DNA from: DATLNM01 sp035536775
GTDB lineage: Bacteria > Actinomycetota > CADDZG01 > WHSQ01
Reading direction: 5' to 3'
DNA length: 64,000 bases
NCBI GenBank assembly: GCA_035536775.1
Contig: DATLNM010000008.1
Coordinates: 1 to 64,000 of the forward strand
Shown piece after piece: positions 57,286 to 64,000 of this stretch. The notes below the pieces were generated by a model. It did not search any database. It saw only the letters and a program-made list of their open reading frames with translations, and was not told the origin of the DNA. Positions within the stretch are counted from its first letter, which is position 1. Each line of letters opens with the position of its first letter. Position numbers and translations under genes: made by a program.

Positions 57286-58917
57286 CTAGCGCGCGCCTCG
57301 AGCTGTGAAGAGGGGAACCATGAGCGACGAAGCCTGGAGGTCGATCGTGTTGGTAGCTCGCCGCTCATCGGGAGCGACCCATGTGTTGCTCGACGACGCG
57401 ATGACGAGCTCGAGGTGGTGATCGTCGGCGAGGACATAGTCCTTGTCGATGAACTCGAGCTTGAAGGTGTAGGTCTTCTCGGGCTCGAGATCCTTACCGG
57501 ACTCAAGGCCGTCTCGATAGCGCGCGTTCATGAACGCGCGCGAGATGACCTGACAGGCCCCCGACGGACCGACGTCACAGAGGACCGCGATGAAATGGGT
57601 GCTCGCCTCCGAGCTCGACGCGACCAGATCAAGGACCGGACGACCGGAGATGTGCAACCCTTCCGACTTCTCCACGACGGTGCGGATGTATCGCCCCGCT
57701 CCGAGGCCGCGCAACATCTCAGACTCGGTCAGCAATCCGTCGTCGACGAACGACCCAGTCGTCCCCTCGAGGGATAGCCGGCGGCGGGTCGTGCCCGGCC
57801 ACTTCTCCTGCGTGCGCCACGTCCCGTCGCTCGTCTGGATGCGCACGGCCGGTTCATTCTCGACACCGTTGCGGACTCCATATAGCCAACGTTCGAGCCA
57901 GCGCTCGAGGAACGCGTCCCACTCGGGGTAGCGACCACGCGGGGCGGCATGGGGCCACTGTCCGAGCACCATCGCCTTCTCGGTCTTCACGGCCTCGAAC
58001 CACGCAGTGCCTTCCCACGTCTTCACGTTGAAATCCAGGAGACCATGCGATACCAACACCGGGACTTTGACCCGCTTCGCAAGCCGCAAGTAATCACGCT
58101 CTACCCAGAACTCGTCGTAGTCGGGCTGGGTGCTGTAGCCGTGCAAAGTCTGCTCGACACGATCGCACAGGTTCCATCGCATCGACAGTTGCTGTGCGCG
58201 CGTGAGGGTCGACGGTTCAGGTGGCGGGATGAAGCCGTACGCGAACATGAAGTCCGTCGGAGTATCCGAAGGCGGATCGATGTCCGCGGACTCGCCCGAG
58301 TATGTCGACCGCGCGCCCTGCTGGTACGCGTAGCCCCACCACCGGCTGATCGCCGAGACCGGGATGATCGTTGCGAGGTGCGGTGGCTGCTCGACCGCGG
58401 CTGCATTGGCAGTGGTTCCGTCGTAAGACGCGCCGGTCATGGCGACCTTGCCGTTCGACCACGACTGAGTGCCGAGCCACTCGACAAGGTCGTAGCCATC
58501 CTGGCGCTCCTTGAGGCCCCCGTAGTCCCAGCACCCTCCGGAGTTATAGGTGCCGCGCACATCGCCAACTGCGTACGCATAACCCTTGGGGACGTATATC
58601 TCGGCGTCGCCGGAGGGAAGGTCGGTCTCGTTGTTATCGAGGGCCTTGCTGAGCACGTGATACGGCGAGAGGCTCAGGATCACGGGGACCTTCACCCCGC
58701 CGGTCACCGGGCGGTAGAGATCTACGGACAGCTCCACGCCGTCGCGCATCGGCACCAAGATGCGCTCGTACGTGAACTCGGGATAGGTCTGGCGTTGTGC
58801 GGCGGCCCCGGTCCCGTTATGGCCGGATGTGTCCATCCGCTTTGCCCCGGCCGGGGGTACGGCCAGAGAACCGGCGAACGCCAAGGCCACGCCGACAACA
58901 CAGATAACCCGTTTCAT
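57286..58917 (-). CDS. CocE/NonD-type serine hydrolase (X-Pro dipeptidyl peptidase family), secreted
   Basis: 543 residues from ATG 58917, with GAGG ahead and a clean signal peptide (1-25, ending AGAK). Alpha/beta hydrolase features: RILVPMRDGVELSVDLYRPV, VGDVRGTYNSGG, nucleophile elbow MTGASYDGTT (GxSxG), and a C-terminal jelly-roll domain. S15/CocE enzymes cleave X-Pro dipeptides or esters. An in-frame ATG at 58995 would add 26 charged residues ahead of the signal peptide. Probably in a unit with the sulfatase. Confidence 0.9.
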   Translation of the reverse strand: MKRVICVVGVALAFAGSLAVPPAGAKRMDTSGHNGTGAAAQRQTYPEFTYERILVPMRDGVELSVDLYRPVTGGVKVPVILSLSPYHVLSKALDNNETDLPSGDAEIYVPKGYAYAVGDVRGTYNSGGCWDYGGLKERQDGYDLVEWLGTQSWSNGKVAMTGASYDGTTANAAAVEQPPHLATIIPVSAISRWWGYAYQQGARSTYSGESADIDPPSDTPTDFMFAYGFIPPPEPSTLTRAQQLSMRWNLCDRVEQTLHGYSTQPDYDEFWVERDYLRLAKRVKVPVLVSHGLLDFNVKTWEGTAWFEAVKTEKAMVLGQWPHAAPRGRYPEWDAFLERWLERWLYGVRNGVENEPAVRIQTSDGTWRTQEKWPGTTRRRLSLEGTTGSFVDDGLLTESEMLRGLGAGRYIRTVVEKSEGLHISGRPVLDLVASSSEASTHFIAVLCDVGPSGACQVISRAFMNARYRDGLESGKDLEPEKTYTFKLEFIDKDYVLADDHHLELVIASSSNTWVAPDERRATNTIDLQASSLMVPLFTARGAR

Positions 58918-59033
58918 CACGCCCTCTTCTTCTCCGCGACGGCCCTGGTCCCCGCCGATATCCGTGGCGACACCCCAGCTCAGCAACTTCGCCAAAGCCC
59001 TCAGGGACCCTCCTGATCACACGGGCTGGGGTG

Positions 59034-59720
59034 CTAACCCCACTCCATCTCGGTCACCCCGGGGACCTCCGAGATCGCTTCGGCAACGAGTTCTGACGCG
59101 GCACCGGCCGGGAGCTTCACGTAACCAACCAGCAGTCTCTCCCCCGACTCGACCGTCACGATCTTCAGCGCGTGCACATGCCCCCCATGCGACTCAACAG
59201 CCTCGGCCAGGCTGGCAAGGTGCAGGTCCGGAGCCATGGTGATCGTGAAGCGGTGCATGCCGCGCCGCAGGCGCGGGAGCAGGAACCGCTCGACACGCTT
59301 GAGTCCGAACAACGCGAGGAGAACCGCGACGACGGTGGTGGTCGCGCCGACCCAATAGCCGAGCGCGACCGCAACCCCGATCGCAGCCGTCACCCACAGA
59401 GCTGCGGCCGTCGTGAGACCGCGGATATTCATGCCTTCACGCAAGATCGCTCCGGCACCGAGGAAACCGATGCCACTAACGACCTGCGCCGCGACCCGAG
59501 TGGGATCGAACCGGATGGAGCCATCTCCCCCAGCGAATGCCTCGACTCCGTACGCGCCGACAAGCGTGAAAAGGCACGCGCCCAGGACGACCAGGATGTG
59601 CGTGCGGAGCCCAGCGGGTTGATCCGAGAGTTCGCGCTCCAAGCCGACGAGACCACCCAGCAGCGCCGCAATAAGGATCCGCAGTATGAGGTCGCCGGTG
59701 CTCAAGGTAGGCGCGTCCAC
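59034..59720 (-). CDS. MgtC/SapB family membrane protein
   Basis: 228 residues. The MgtC signature ILIAALLGGLVGLERELSDQ (17-36) is followed by RTHILVVLGACLFTLVG and VSGIGFLGAGAILREGMNIRGLTTAAALWVTAAIG (quoted in part as GIGFLGAGAILREG). The last 80 residues form a cytoplasmic ACT-like domain. MgtC proteins help survival at low Mg2+ by acting on F-type ATPase or other transporters. Divergent from the MDMPI-type gene. Confidence 0.93.
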   Translation of the reverse strand: MDAPTLSTGDLILRILIAALLGGLVGLERELSDQPAGLRTHILVVLGACLFTLVGAYGVEAFAGGDGSIRFDPTRVAAQVVSGIGFLGAGAILREGMNIRGLTTAAALWVTAAIGVAVALGYWVGATTTVVAVLLALFGLKRVERFLLPRLRRGMHRFTITMAPDLHLASLAEAVESHGGHVHALKIVTVESGERLLVGYVKLPAGAASELVAEAISEVPGVTEMEWG

Positions 59721-59792
59721 AGATCCACAGTAACGGCCCGAGCCCAGACCTCCCTATGCTGTAGCCATGGCAGCGGAGACCGGGAACACCTG

Positions 59793-60527
59793 ATGGCCAA
59801 CGTCGGCGATCTCTACGAGCAGCTCCGCCAGGACATCTCTGAGCTCGTCTCGGGGCTCACCCCCGACAAGCTCGATACGCCCGTCCCGGCCACTCCAGGC
59901 TGGAGCATCAGAGACGTGGTTTCTCATGTCGTCGCAGACGCGACCTGTGTCATCGAGCGTGACTTTCCACGCGAGTTCTTTGAAGCGTTCGGTGAGGATG
60001 CCGCGGTTGCGCGAGTGAACGACTGGACGCGCCGTCAGGTCGGGGAGCGCAAAGATCGACCACTGCCAGACTTGCTCGATGAGTGGAAGACGTCGGGTGA
60101 CGAAGTCGCTGCGATGATGCGCGGTCAGAAGCCGTGGCCTGACGGGAGCGTCATGTTCATGGACCGTGTCCTCATGACAGATGCCGCGGTACACCAGCAA
60201 GACATCTTTGGAGCACTCGGTATCGAGGATGCGCGCGACGGTGCTCCGATCAAGGTGGGACTGAGCGGCTACATCGCGATGATGGGCTGGCGACTCCCGG
60301 CCGCCGGCCATGGCCCGGTCCGGTTCGACGTCGGCGACAAGGCGTACACCACCGGTGACGGCGAGGTAAGCGCCACCGTGCATGCGAGCCGTTTCGAGTT
60401 GTTCCGTGCGATGGCCGGCCGGCGAAGCCCCGAACAGATCGCCGCGTACGACTGGGACGGCGACCCAGACCCCTACATCCCCTACTTCTATCCCTACGGC
60501 ATCCGGCAGGAGGCATTGGTCGAGTAG
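59793..60527 (+). CDS. Maleylpyruvate isomerase (MDMPI) family, mycothiol-dependent-type enzyme
   Basis: 244 residues from ATG 59793. DinB-like N-terminal helical bundle (LTPDKLDTPVPATPGWSIRD, then DVVSHVVADA with His45 as the first metal-ligand type residue) and a C-terminal SCP2-like domain (HGPVRFDVGDKAYTTGDGEV). Such enzymes use mycothiol as cofactor, though the substrate here is unknown. Start chosen at the first Met preceding the conserved fold; longer reading lies antisense to mgtC. It ends directly beside the tRNA-Sec tail repeats. Confidence 0.88.
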   Translation: MANVGDLYEQLRQDISELVSGLTPDKLDTPVPATPGWSIRDVVSHVVADATCVIERDFPREFFEAFGEDAAVARVNDWTRRQVGERKDRPLPDLLDEWKTSGDEVAAMMRGQKPWPDGSVMFMDRVLMTDAAVHQQDIFGALGIEDARDGAPIKVGLSGYIAMMGWRLPAAGHGPVRFDVGDKAYTTGDGEVSATVHASRFELFRAMAGRRSPEQIAAYDWDGDPDPYIPYFYPYGIRQEALVE

Positions 60528-60554
60528 CGGAGGCGGACGGGGATCGAACCCGCC
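60528..60554 (-). repeat. tRNA-Sec 3' tail copy 1
   Basis: 27 bases that match the 3' T-arm, acceptor and discriminator of the tRNA-Sec gene (60669-60695) with one difference. It begins right after the stop codon of the MDMPI-type gene and has no encoded CCA next to it. Confidence 0.85.
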
Positions 60555-60572
60555 CGCCGGAGCGATCTTTGG

Positions 60573-60599
60573 CGGAGGCGGACGGGGATCGAACCCGCC
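60573..60599 (-). repeat. tRNA-Sec 3' tail copy 2
   Basis: Second copy, identical to copy 1 and also followed (in tRNA direction) by CCA. A longer match continues on its 3' side: 60551-60601 and 60648-60697 agree except for a few bases, so copy 2 is a 48-base duplicate that includes flanking sequence of the tRNA. Confidence 0.85.
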
Positions 60600-60665
60600 A
60601 GGAGAACGGCGCAGCCGTCTGGCGGGTGAGAGGCACCGGGCATGGCGGGTCCGCCGGAGCGGTCT

Positions 60666-60759
60666 TGGCGGAGGCGGACGGGAATCGAACCCGCCAGACG
60701 ACTTTCGCCGTCTCACCGATTTTGAAGATCGGGAGGGACACCAGCCCCCAGTCGCCTCC
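60666..60759 (-). tRNA. selC: tRNA-Sec(TCA), selenocysteine tRNA
   Basis: 94 nt with encoded CCA. Acceptor GGAGGCG with CGCCTCC (seven or eight pairs), anticodon stem CCGAT with ATCGG around loop CTTCAAA (anticodon TCA, reads UGA), a long variable arm AGACGGC-GAAA-GTCGTCT, T-arm GCGGG-TTCGATT-CCCGT, discriminator G then CCA. A long variable arm plus UCA anticodon is diagnostic. The genome should therefore make selenoproteins; selA, selB and selD are not in the window. Confidence 0.96.
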
Positions 60760-60932
60760 TAGGGCGCCGAGGATAGCAATGCGATTTCGGGGTAAGAACT
60801 CTTTCAGGGCGCGACCGCGGGTGACCTCGGACGTACTAGTCATTTGAAGAGGTGGAGACCATCTTTTTGGGCCATTGTTCGGGCGAATCAGGACAAATAG
60901 CGTCTGAGCTGCAGGTTTTCTTCAGGAATCGC

Positions 60933-60962
60933 TTGAAGTTGGGCTCCATAAGCCGATAAGAA
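60933..60962 (+). promoter_or_regulatory. Candidate promoter of the sigma factor gene
   Basis: TTGAAG (60933-60938), 18-base spacer, TAAGAA (60957-60962), 46 bases ahead of ATG 61009. A moderate match to the housekeeping consensus in an otherwise empty 249-base region; weak evidence. Confidence 0.3.
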
Positions 60963-61008
60963 CGTAGTTAGCGGCGGAGCCTTCGGGCCCGTCCATCGGA
61001 GAGGCGAC

Positions 61009-61662
61009 ATGGCGAAAGTGCGCACGGCGGAGAGAAACGAACTAGAAGCGCTCGAGGATCTCGAGCTTCTGAGCCTCGTCCGCAACGGCGACGAACGAGC
61101 CCTCGAGGGCCTTCTGTCGCGCTACCGCAACTTCGCCCGGGCCAAGGCCCGTGCCTACTTCCTGGCCGGATCCGAGAAGGAAGACGTCGTCCAGGAAGGG
61201 ATGATCGGCCTCTTCAAGGCCATCCGGGACTTCGATCTCGCCCAAGAGACACCCTTCAGGGCGTTCGCGGAGCTCTGCATCTCACGCCAGATCCTGACCG
61301 CGATCAAGACCGCCAACCGCCACAAGCATCAACCGCTCAACTCTTCGATGTCGCTGGACGCGCCTGCATACGGCGATGACTCTAGGGACAGCTCGATCGT
61401 CAACACCCTCATCGCCTCGACTTCGCTCGATCCCGTGGAGCTCGTTATCTCCGCGGAGGAGATCGACGCGATACGCACCTCGATGCGATCGACATTGACG
61501 GACCTCGAAGGCGATGTCCTGCGCCTCTACATGGACGGGAAGTCGTACGAAGAGATCGCCGGGACGCTCGGCAACCACGTCAAGTCGATCGACAACGCTC
61601 TCCAGCGGATCAAACGCAAGCTTCAGCGTCACCTCGATCAGCGCAACGCCCTGTCTGTCTGA
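61009..61662 (+). CDS. sigH: Sigma-70 family RNA polymerase sigma factor, Spo0H (SigH)-like
   Basis: 217 residues, GGAG five or six bases ahead of ATG. Region 2 (LLSRYRNFARAKARAYFLAG, EDVVQEGMIGLFKAIRDFD, AFAELCISRQILTAIKTANR) and region 4 (EGDVLRLYMDGKSYEEIAGT, NHVKSIDNALQRIKRKLQRH) closely follow the Bacillus sporulation sigma-H pattern, including a short region 3. It is unlike the ECF factor also called SigH in mycobacteria. Spo0H-like factors are known in a few deep actinobacterial groups. No anti-sigma gene is adjacent; the RsbW/RsbV pair at 37928-38688 is a distant candidate. Confidence 0.9.
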   Translation: MAKVRTAERNELEALEDLELLSLVRNGDERALEGLLSRYRNFARAKARAYFLAGSEKEDVVQEGMIGLFKAIRDFDLAQETPFRAFAELCISRQILTAIKTANRHKHQPLNSSMSLDAPAYGDDSRDSSIVNTLIASTSLDPVELVISAEEIDAIRTSMRSTLTDLEGDVLRLYMDGKSYEEIAGTLGNHVKSIDNALQRIKRKLQRHLDQRNALSV

Positions 61663-61700
61663 GGGCCGATCGGAGCGACGCGCGGGACTAGGGTGAGATC

Positions 61701-62579
61701 ATGCCCGACCCCCTGATCGAACACACAGCAGCACCCTCTCTCGAAGACCCCGTGATGATTGCGGCATTCCGTGGCTGGAACGACGCAGGAGACTCCGCTT
61801 CCTTCGCCGCCGAGCATCTTGGGCGCATCTGGTCCGCCGAGCGTTTCGCATCGATCGACCCAGAGGAGTTCTTCGACTTCCAGGCGGTTCGTCCTCGCGT
61901 CGAGCTGATAGACGGCCACACGCGTCACATCACGTGGCCGGCGAACGACTTCTTCGCTGCACACCTCGAAGGCACGCCTCCCGCCATCTTGCTCGTCGGT
62001 ACCGAGCCGAATACGCGCTGGAGAACGTTTTCGGATCTCATAGTGGACGTCGCTCGGACATACGACGTGAAGATGGTCATCACCCTCGGCGCCTTGCTTG
62101 CCGACGTCCCTCACTCTCGGCCCGTGCCCATCACTGGGACTGCTGTCGATCAGGACCTCATCGACAAGCTCGGCCTCCAGCGATCGCGTTACGAAGGCCC
62201 GACCGGGATAGTCGGTGTCCTTCACGATTCGTTGGGGCGCGCCGGCATCTCATCGGCAAGCCTGTGGGCCGCGGTGCCCCATTACCTCGCGATCACCCCG
62301 AATCCGAAAGCGGCGTTCGCGCTCCTCGAGAAGACGGGAGAGCTCCTCGAGTCATCGATCGATATCACGTCACTTCGACACGCGGCCGATGCCTACGAAG
62401 AACGCGTCACCGACATGGTCGCTTCGGACGAGGACGTCCAGGCGTACGTGCGCCTGCTCGAGGAGCGGGCGGACGAACGTGCGCGTCAGGAAGAGATCGA
62501 GCTTCCGACGGGCGATGCGCTCGCTGCCGAGCTGGAACGCTTCCTGCGGGAACGCGATGAGAGCGGACCGGGCGAGTAG
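61701..62579 (+). CDS. PAC2 family protein
   Basis: 292 residues. Typical PAC2 start EDPVMIAAFRGWNDAGDSAS (15-34), AILLVGTEPNTRWRTFSDLI and VITLGALLADVPHSRPVPIT, then GIVGVLHDSLGRAGISSASLW. Family members are related to proteasome assembly chaperones, and in Actinomycetota they occur near proteasome or DNA-repair genes. The long C-terminal helix is charged (LLEERADERARQEEIELPTG). Convergent with pit, 97 bases apart, without an obvious terminator. Confidence 0.92.
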   Translation: MPDPLIEHTAAPSLEDPVMIAAFRGWNDAGDSASFAAEHLGRIWSAERFASIDPEEFFDFQAVRPRVELIDGHTRHITWPANDFFAAHLEGTPPAILLVGTEPNTRWRTFSDLIVDVARTYDVKMVITLGALLADVPHSRPVPITGTAVDQDLIDKLGLQRSRYEGPTGIVGVLHDSLGRAGISSASLWAAVPHYLAITPNPKAAFALLEKTGELLESSIDITSLRHAADAYEERVTDMVASDEDVQAYVRLLEERADERARQEEIELPTGDALAAELERFLRERDESGPGE

Positions 62580-62676
62580 CTAGGCTAGTACCTCAGAATC
62601 CGCACCGGCGCTGATCGAGAAGGTCGGTGTTGGGCTCGACTATCTGTATCACTGACGTATCGCGCGTATCTCAAAG

Positions 62677-63783
62677 TCAGCGGCCGATCGACATCCTCTC
62701 GGCCATTTCCCGTTGCCCCTTCCGGCTGTTGGCGAGCAACAGATAGCCCAAGCACGCCAACATTGAGGCGATCGTTCCCAGGACGAGCATCGGCGGGAAA
62801 TTGGCGAAGGACTTCTCCAATAAGAAACCGAGGAGCATGCACGAAGGCCAAGTGAAGATCCATGCGAGCACGACCTGGCCGGCAACGCCCCAGCGGACCG
62901 CCGAGAGTCTCTGCGTCGCTCCGACCCCCATAATCGCCGATCCGATCGCATGCGTCGTCGAAACTGGGATGCCCAGCATCCCGGCACCGGTAATCACTGC
63001 TGCCGCTCCGGTCTCTGCTGCGAAACCGTGAACCGGCTCCAGCTTCGTCAGCCGGAGGCCCAACGTTCGGATGACACGCCATCCGCCGACAGATGTCCCG
63101 ATTCCCATCACCAACGCAGCTGAGATGATGATCCAGGTATCGATCGGGAACTCTTCGGGCGCGGGTTCACCGGGATGATTCGAAAGGTAGATGGCGAGTG
63201 CGATGATCCCCATCGTCTTCTGCGCGTCGTTCAACCCATGGCTGAATGCCATGAAGCCGGCCGAAGCCATTTGGGCTCGGCCGAATATCCGCCGGACAAG
63301 GGTCGGCCGGACCTTCGAGAAGATCCAGTAGATGGCAACCATGATTAAGAGCGCGATGAAGAATCCGCCGACGGGGGATGTGACAAGACCGATCAATGCC
63401 TTCCTGGTCCCTTCCCACTCGAGGCCGTTCAGGCCTCCGGCCGAGAAACCGGCGCCGAGCAGTCCCGCCACCAACGCGTGAGACTCACTGGAGGGAAGGC
63501 CGAAATACTGAGCTCCGAGAGCCCACAGCGTCGCCGCCAAGACCGCGGCCGCGATCGTCTCGAGCGAGATGACGTCGGCGCTGACGATCCCTTTGGCGAT
63601 CGTCTTCGCAACCTCAGTCCCAGCCAGCGCTCCGACCAGGTTCAGGACCGCCGCCATAGCGACAGCAGTCATGGGGCGCATGACACGCGTCGAAACGACT
63701 GTCGCGATCGAGTTCGGTGCGTCCGTCCAACCGTTGGCGAACTCGAAGAGGTATGCGATGAGCAGAACGATCCAGAGATCCAT
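62677..63783 (-). CDS. pit: Low-affinity inorganic phosphate transporter, Pit family
   Basis: 368 residues from ATG 63783, which overlaps the upstream stop as ATGA. Two PHO4 signatures are visible: EFANGWTDAPNSIATVVSTR (14-33) and AFSHGLNDAQKTMGIIALAI (about 180-199), both with the GANDxxN-type core, and ten hydrophobic helices. It imports metal phosphate with protons. Coupled translationally to the DUF47 gene upstream, its usual partner. Confidence 0.95.
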   Translation of the reverse strand: MDLWIVLLIAYLFEFANGWTDAPNSIATVVSTRVMRPMTAVAMAAVLNLVGALAGTEVAKTIAKGIVSADVISLETIAAAVLAATLWALGAQYFGLPSSESHALVAGLLGAGFSAGGLNGLEWEGTRKALIGLVTSPVGGFFIALLIMVAIYWIFSKVRPTLVRRIFGRAQMASAGFMAFSHGLNDAQKTMGIIALAIYLSNHPGEPAPEEFPIDTWIIISAALVMGIGTSVGGWRVIRTLGLRLTKLEPVHGFAAETGAAAVITGAGMLGIPVSTTHAIGSAIMGVGATQRLSAVRWGVAGQVVLAWIFTWPSCMLLGFLLEKSFANFPPMLVLGTIASMLACLGYLLLANSRKGQREMAERMSIGR

Positions 63784-64000
63784 CAGCCTTGTTTCAGGAC
63801 GATGCCCTCGATCGTGTTGGCGACATCCTCGAGTCGATCGATCGCCGACTCGATCTCCTCGATGATGTCCTTCCACTTCAGGACATCCATCGCCTTGTAG
63901 TCCCCAGAGAAGAGCTCGGCGATCGTTCGCCGATACGAACGGTCACCTTCATTCTCGAGACGATTGATCTCCACCCAGTAGCTCTCCATGCCTTTCATCT
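63783..64000 (-). CDS. DUF47 (PhoU-like) Pit-accessory protein, 5' end cut by window edge
   Basis: The last 72 codons are in the window: MESYWVEINRLENEGDRSYR and LKWKDIIEEIESAIDRLEDV, the characteristic C-terminal helices of DUF47 proteins (about 205 residues when whole). The metal-binding ExxxD pattern ENEGDRS is present. These cytoplasmic helical proteins act with Pit transporters. The gene continues beyond 64000; an in-frame ATG at 63998 is internal to the family alignment, not the true start. Confidence 0.9.
   Translation of the reverse strand, partial: MKGMESYWVEINRLENEGDRSYRRTIAELFSGDYKAMDVLKWKDIIEEIESAIDRLEDVANTIEGIVLKQG

Noticed and set aside
59172..59792. Extension of the MDMPI-type protein
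   Set aside because: This part is antisense to the MgtC gene; the conserved fold begins at ATG 59793.
1..64000. CRISPR array, insertion sequence, prophage or restriction/defence island
   Set aside because: No regularly spaced repeats, transposase, integrase or phage genes were found; the repeats seen are the tRNA tails described above.

Overview
The window is high-GC, gene-dense bacterial DNA and looks like chromosome from a member of the Actinomycetota, probably a deep-branching or uncultured lineage. Phylum-level evidence is the DUF2342 zincin next to tilS, the MFS-thymidylate kinase fusion, a mycothiol-type maleylpyruvate isomerase family enzyme, DUF4235 and DUF4244 proteins, a paired RCK/OB-fold/APC potassium module and an Rv2578c-type radical SAM protein carrying an intein. 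A Spo0H-like sigma factor and a selenocysteine tRNA argue against a typical Streptomyces or Mycobacterium genome. I see no rRNA, CRISPR array, insertion sequence or prophage, and no gene-free stretch longer than about 300 bases.

Layout. 1-2289: secreted M4 metalloprotease, cut by the window edge. 2332-9495: one long minus-strand run, DUF2342 zincin, tilS, hpt, ftsH, folE, folP, folB, folK (tRNA modification, purine salvage, membrane proteolysis, folate synthesis). 9502-13553: small membrane and zinc-finger proteins, then an SLC41/MgtE-type cation transporter coupled to a duplicated PhoU/RCK_C protein. 13589-18598: sensor kinase, tRNA-Thr, hybrid kinase, response regulator. 18613-26856: secreted metzincin-like protease, then glutaminyl cyclase, holB, MFS-tmk and topA on the minus strand. 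27122-35425: DedA, HD protein, two RCK proteins, OB-fold protein, KimA-like K+ transporter, a strong bidirectional terminator, membrane H+-pyrophosphatase and a DtxR-like regulator. 35496-42026: M1 peptidase, RsbW/RsbV pair, membrane protein plus LCP enzyme, M2-like peptidase. 42027-48768: compact Tad pilus locus (TadZ, TadA, fused TadB-TadC with a frameshift, DUF192 lipoprotein, DUF4244 pilin, TadE, TadG fused to a VanY-type peptidase) and, divergently, an HAD phosphatase and an NlpC/P60 hydrolase. 48799-60527: lipoprotein, LVIVD propeller, two EamA permeases, intein-bearing radical SAM protein, SRPBCC protein, sulfatase, CocE-like hydrolase, MgtC, MDMPI-family enzyme. 60666-64000: tRNA-Sec, SigH-like sigma factor, PAC2 protein, Pit phosphate transporter and DUF47 partner, cut by the window edge.

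Main themes are ion homeostasis (SLC41/PhoU-RCK, KimA/RCK, H+-PPase, MgtC, Pit/DUF47), envelope and surface biology (Tad pilus, LCP, NlpC/P60, VanY domain) and a secretome of peptidases, a sulfatase and propellers. The points most worth a second look are the TadG-VanY fusion, the TadB-TadC fusion with its frameshift, duplicated 3' tails behind both tRNA genes, an intein splitting the radical SAM cysteine motif, a shared 20-base palindrome in two envelope-related intergenic regions, and three genes whose conserved N-terminus has no good ATG/GTG/TTG start. All functional calls come from reading motifs; no database search was run.
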